From DATKKX01 sp035542775 (lineage in GTDB: Bacteria > Planctomycetota > Phycisphaerae > UBA1845 > UTPLA1), in contig DATKKX010000003.1 in the NCBI GenBank assembly GCA_035542775.1, positions 1-5,508 on the forward strand: a stretch of 5,508 nt of DNA. The letters are read 5' to 3'. Shown here in pieces: positions 5,508 through 5,508 of this stretch (its first letter is position 1; every line of letters starts with the position of its first letter). The notes beneath the pieces were generated by a model, which did not search any database, had not been told where the DNA came from, and saw nothing but the letters and a program-made list of their open reading frames with translations. The position numbers and the translations under genes were made by a program.

Positions 5508-5508
5508 A

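Overview
The window looks like chromosomal DNA of a GC-rich bacterium, most likely an acidobacterium of the Solibacter/Bryobacter type. That placement is an inference. It rests on a short PadR repressor with the wording common in that phylum and on a very long membrane-tethered OmpR-type winged-helix/FlgO-TolB-like/TPR regulator, an architecture abundant there. A small secreted Sm-like plus glycine-zipper protein points the same way. I see no RNA gene, CRISPR array, insertion sequence or phage gene.

Left part (1-733, minus strand and gene-free). A PadR-family repressor gene runs leftward and is cut by the window edge about where the family usually ends. An inverted repeat (TATCG-N5-CGATA) sits immediately upstream of its start and is a candidate autoregulatory operator. 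Roughly 400 bases follow without a convincing gene. They hold a perfect 12-bp palindrome, ATTGTCGACAAT, that resembles operators of FadR/FCD-type GntR regulators, although no such regulator lies in the window.

Centre (734-2890). A 627-residue CadC-like regulator is read leftward. It has a DNA-binding winged helix, one transmembrane helix, a FlgO/TolB-like domain and TPRs. Its start faces a divergent intergenic region of 273 bases. That region has two identical 7-bp direct repeats with a 4-bp spacer just before the regulator gene, the spacing used by PhoB/OmpR-type winged helices. It also has a 7-bp inverted repeat further toward the rightward genes.

Right part (2891-5508, plus strand). Three genes follow in one direction, each with an AAGGAG ribosome binding site. 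The first encodes a selenium-binding protein/methanethiol oxidase family protein (SBP56). The second encodes a small polytopic membrane protein with the motif HGLNPGMG and further histidines in its membrane segments, distantly like NicO/RcnA and UreH-type metal transporters. Its ribosome binding site overlaps the SBP56 stop codon, so the two are almost certainly translated from one message. The third encodes an exported Sm-like/glycine-zipper protein of unknown role, 41 bases further on. A short hairpin lies at the right edge.

The most interesting unit is the SBP56/membrane-protein pair, facing a membrane-anchored regulator. A working hypothesis is that the membrane protein moves a metal or small sulfur/selenium compound connected with SBP56 chemistry, and that the divergent regulator may control the pair. 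The sequence shows the proximity and the operator-like repeats, not the function.
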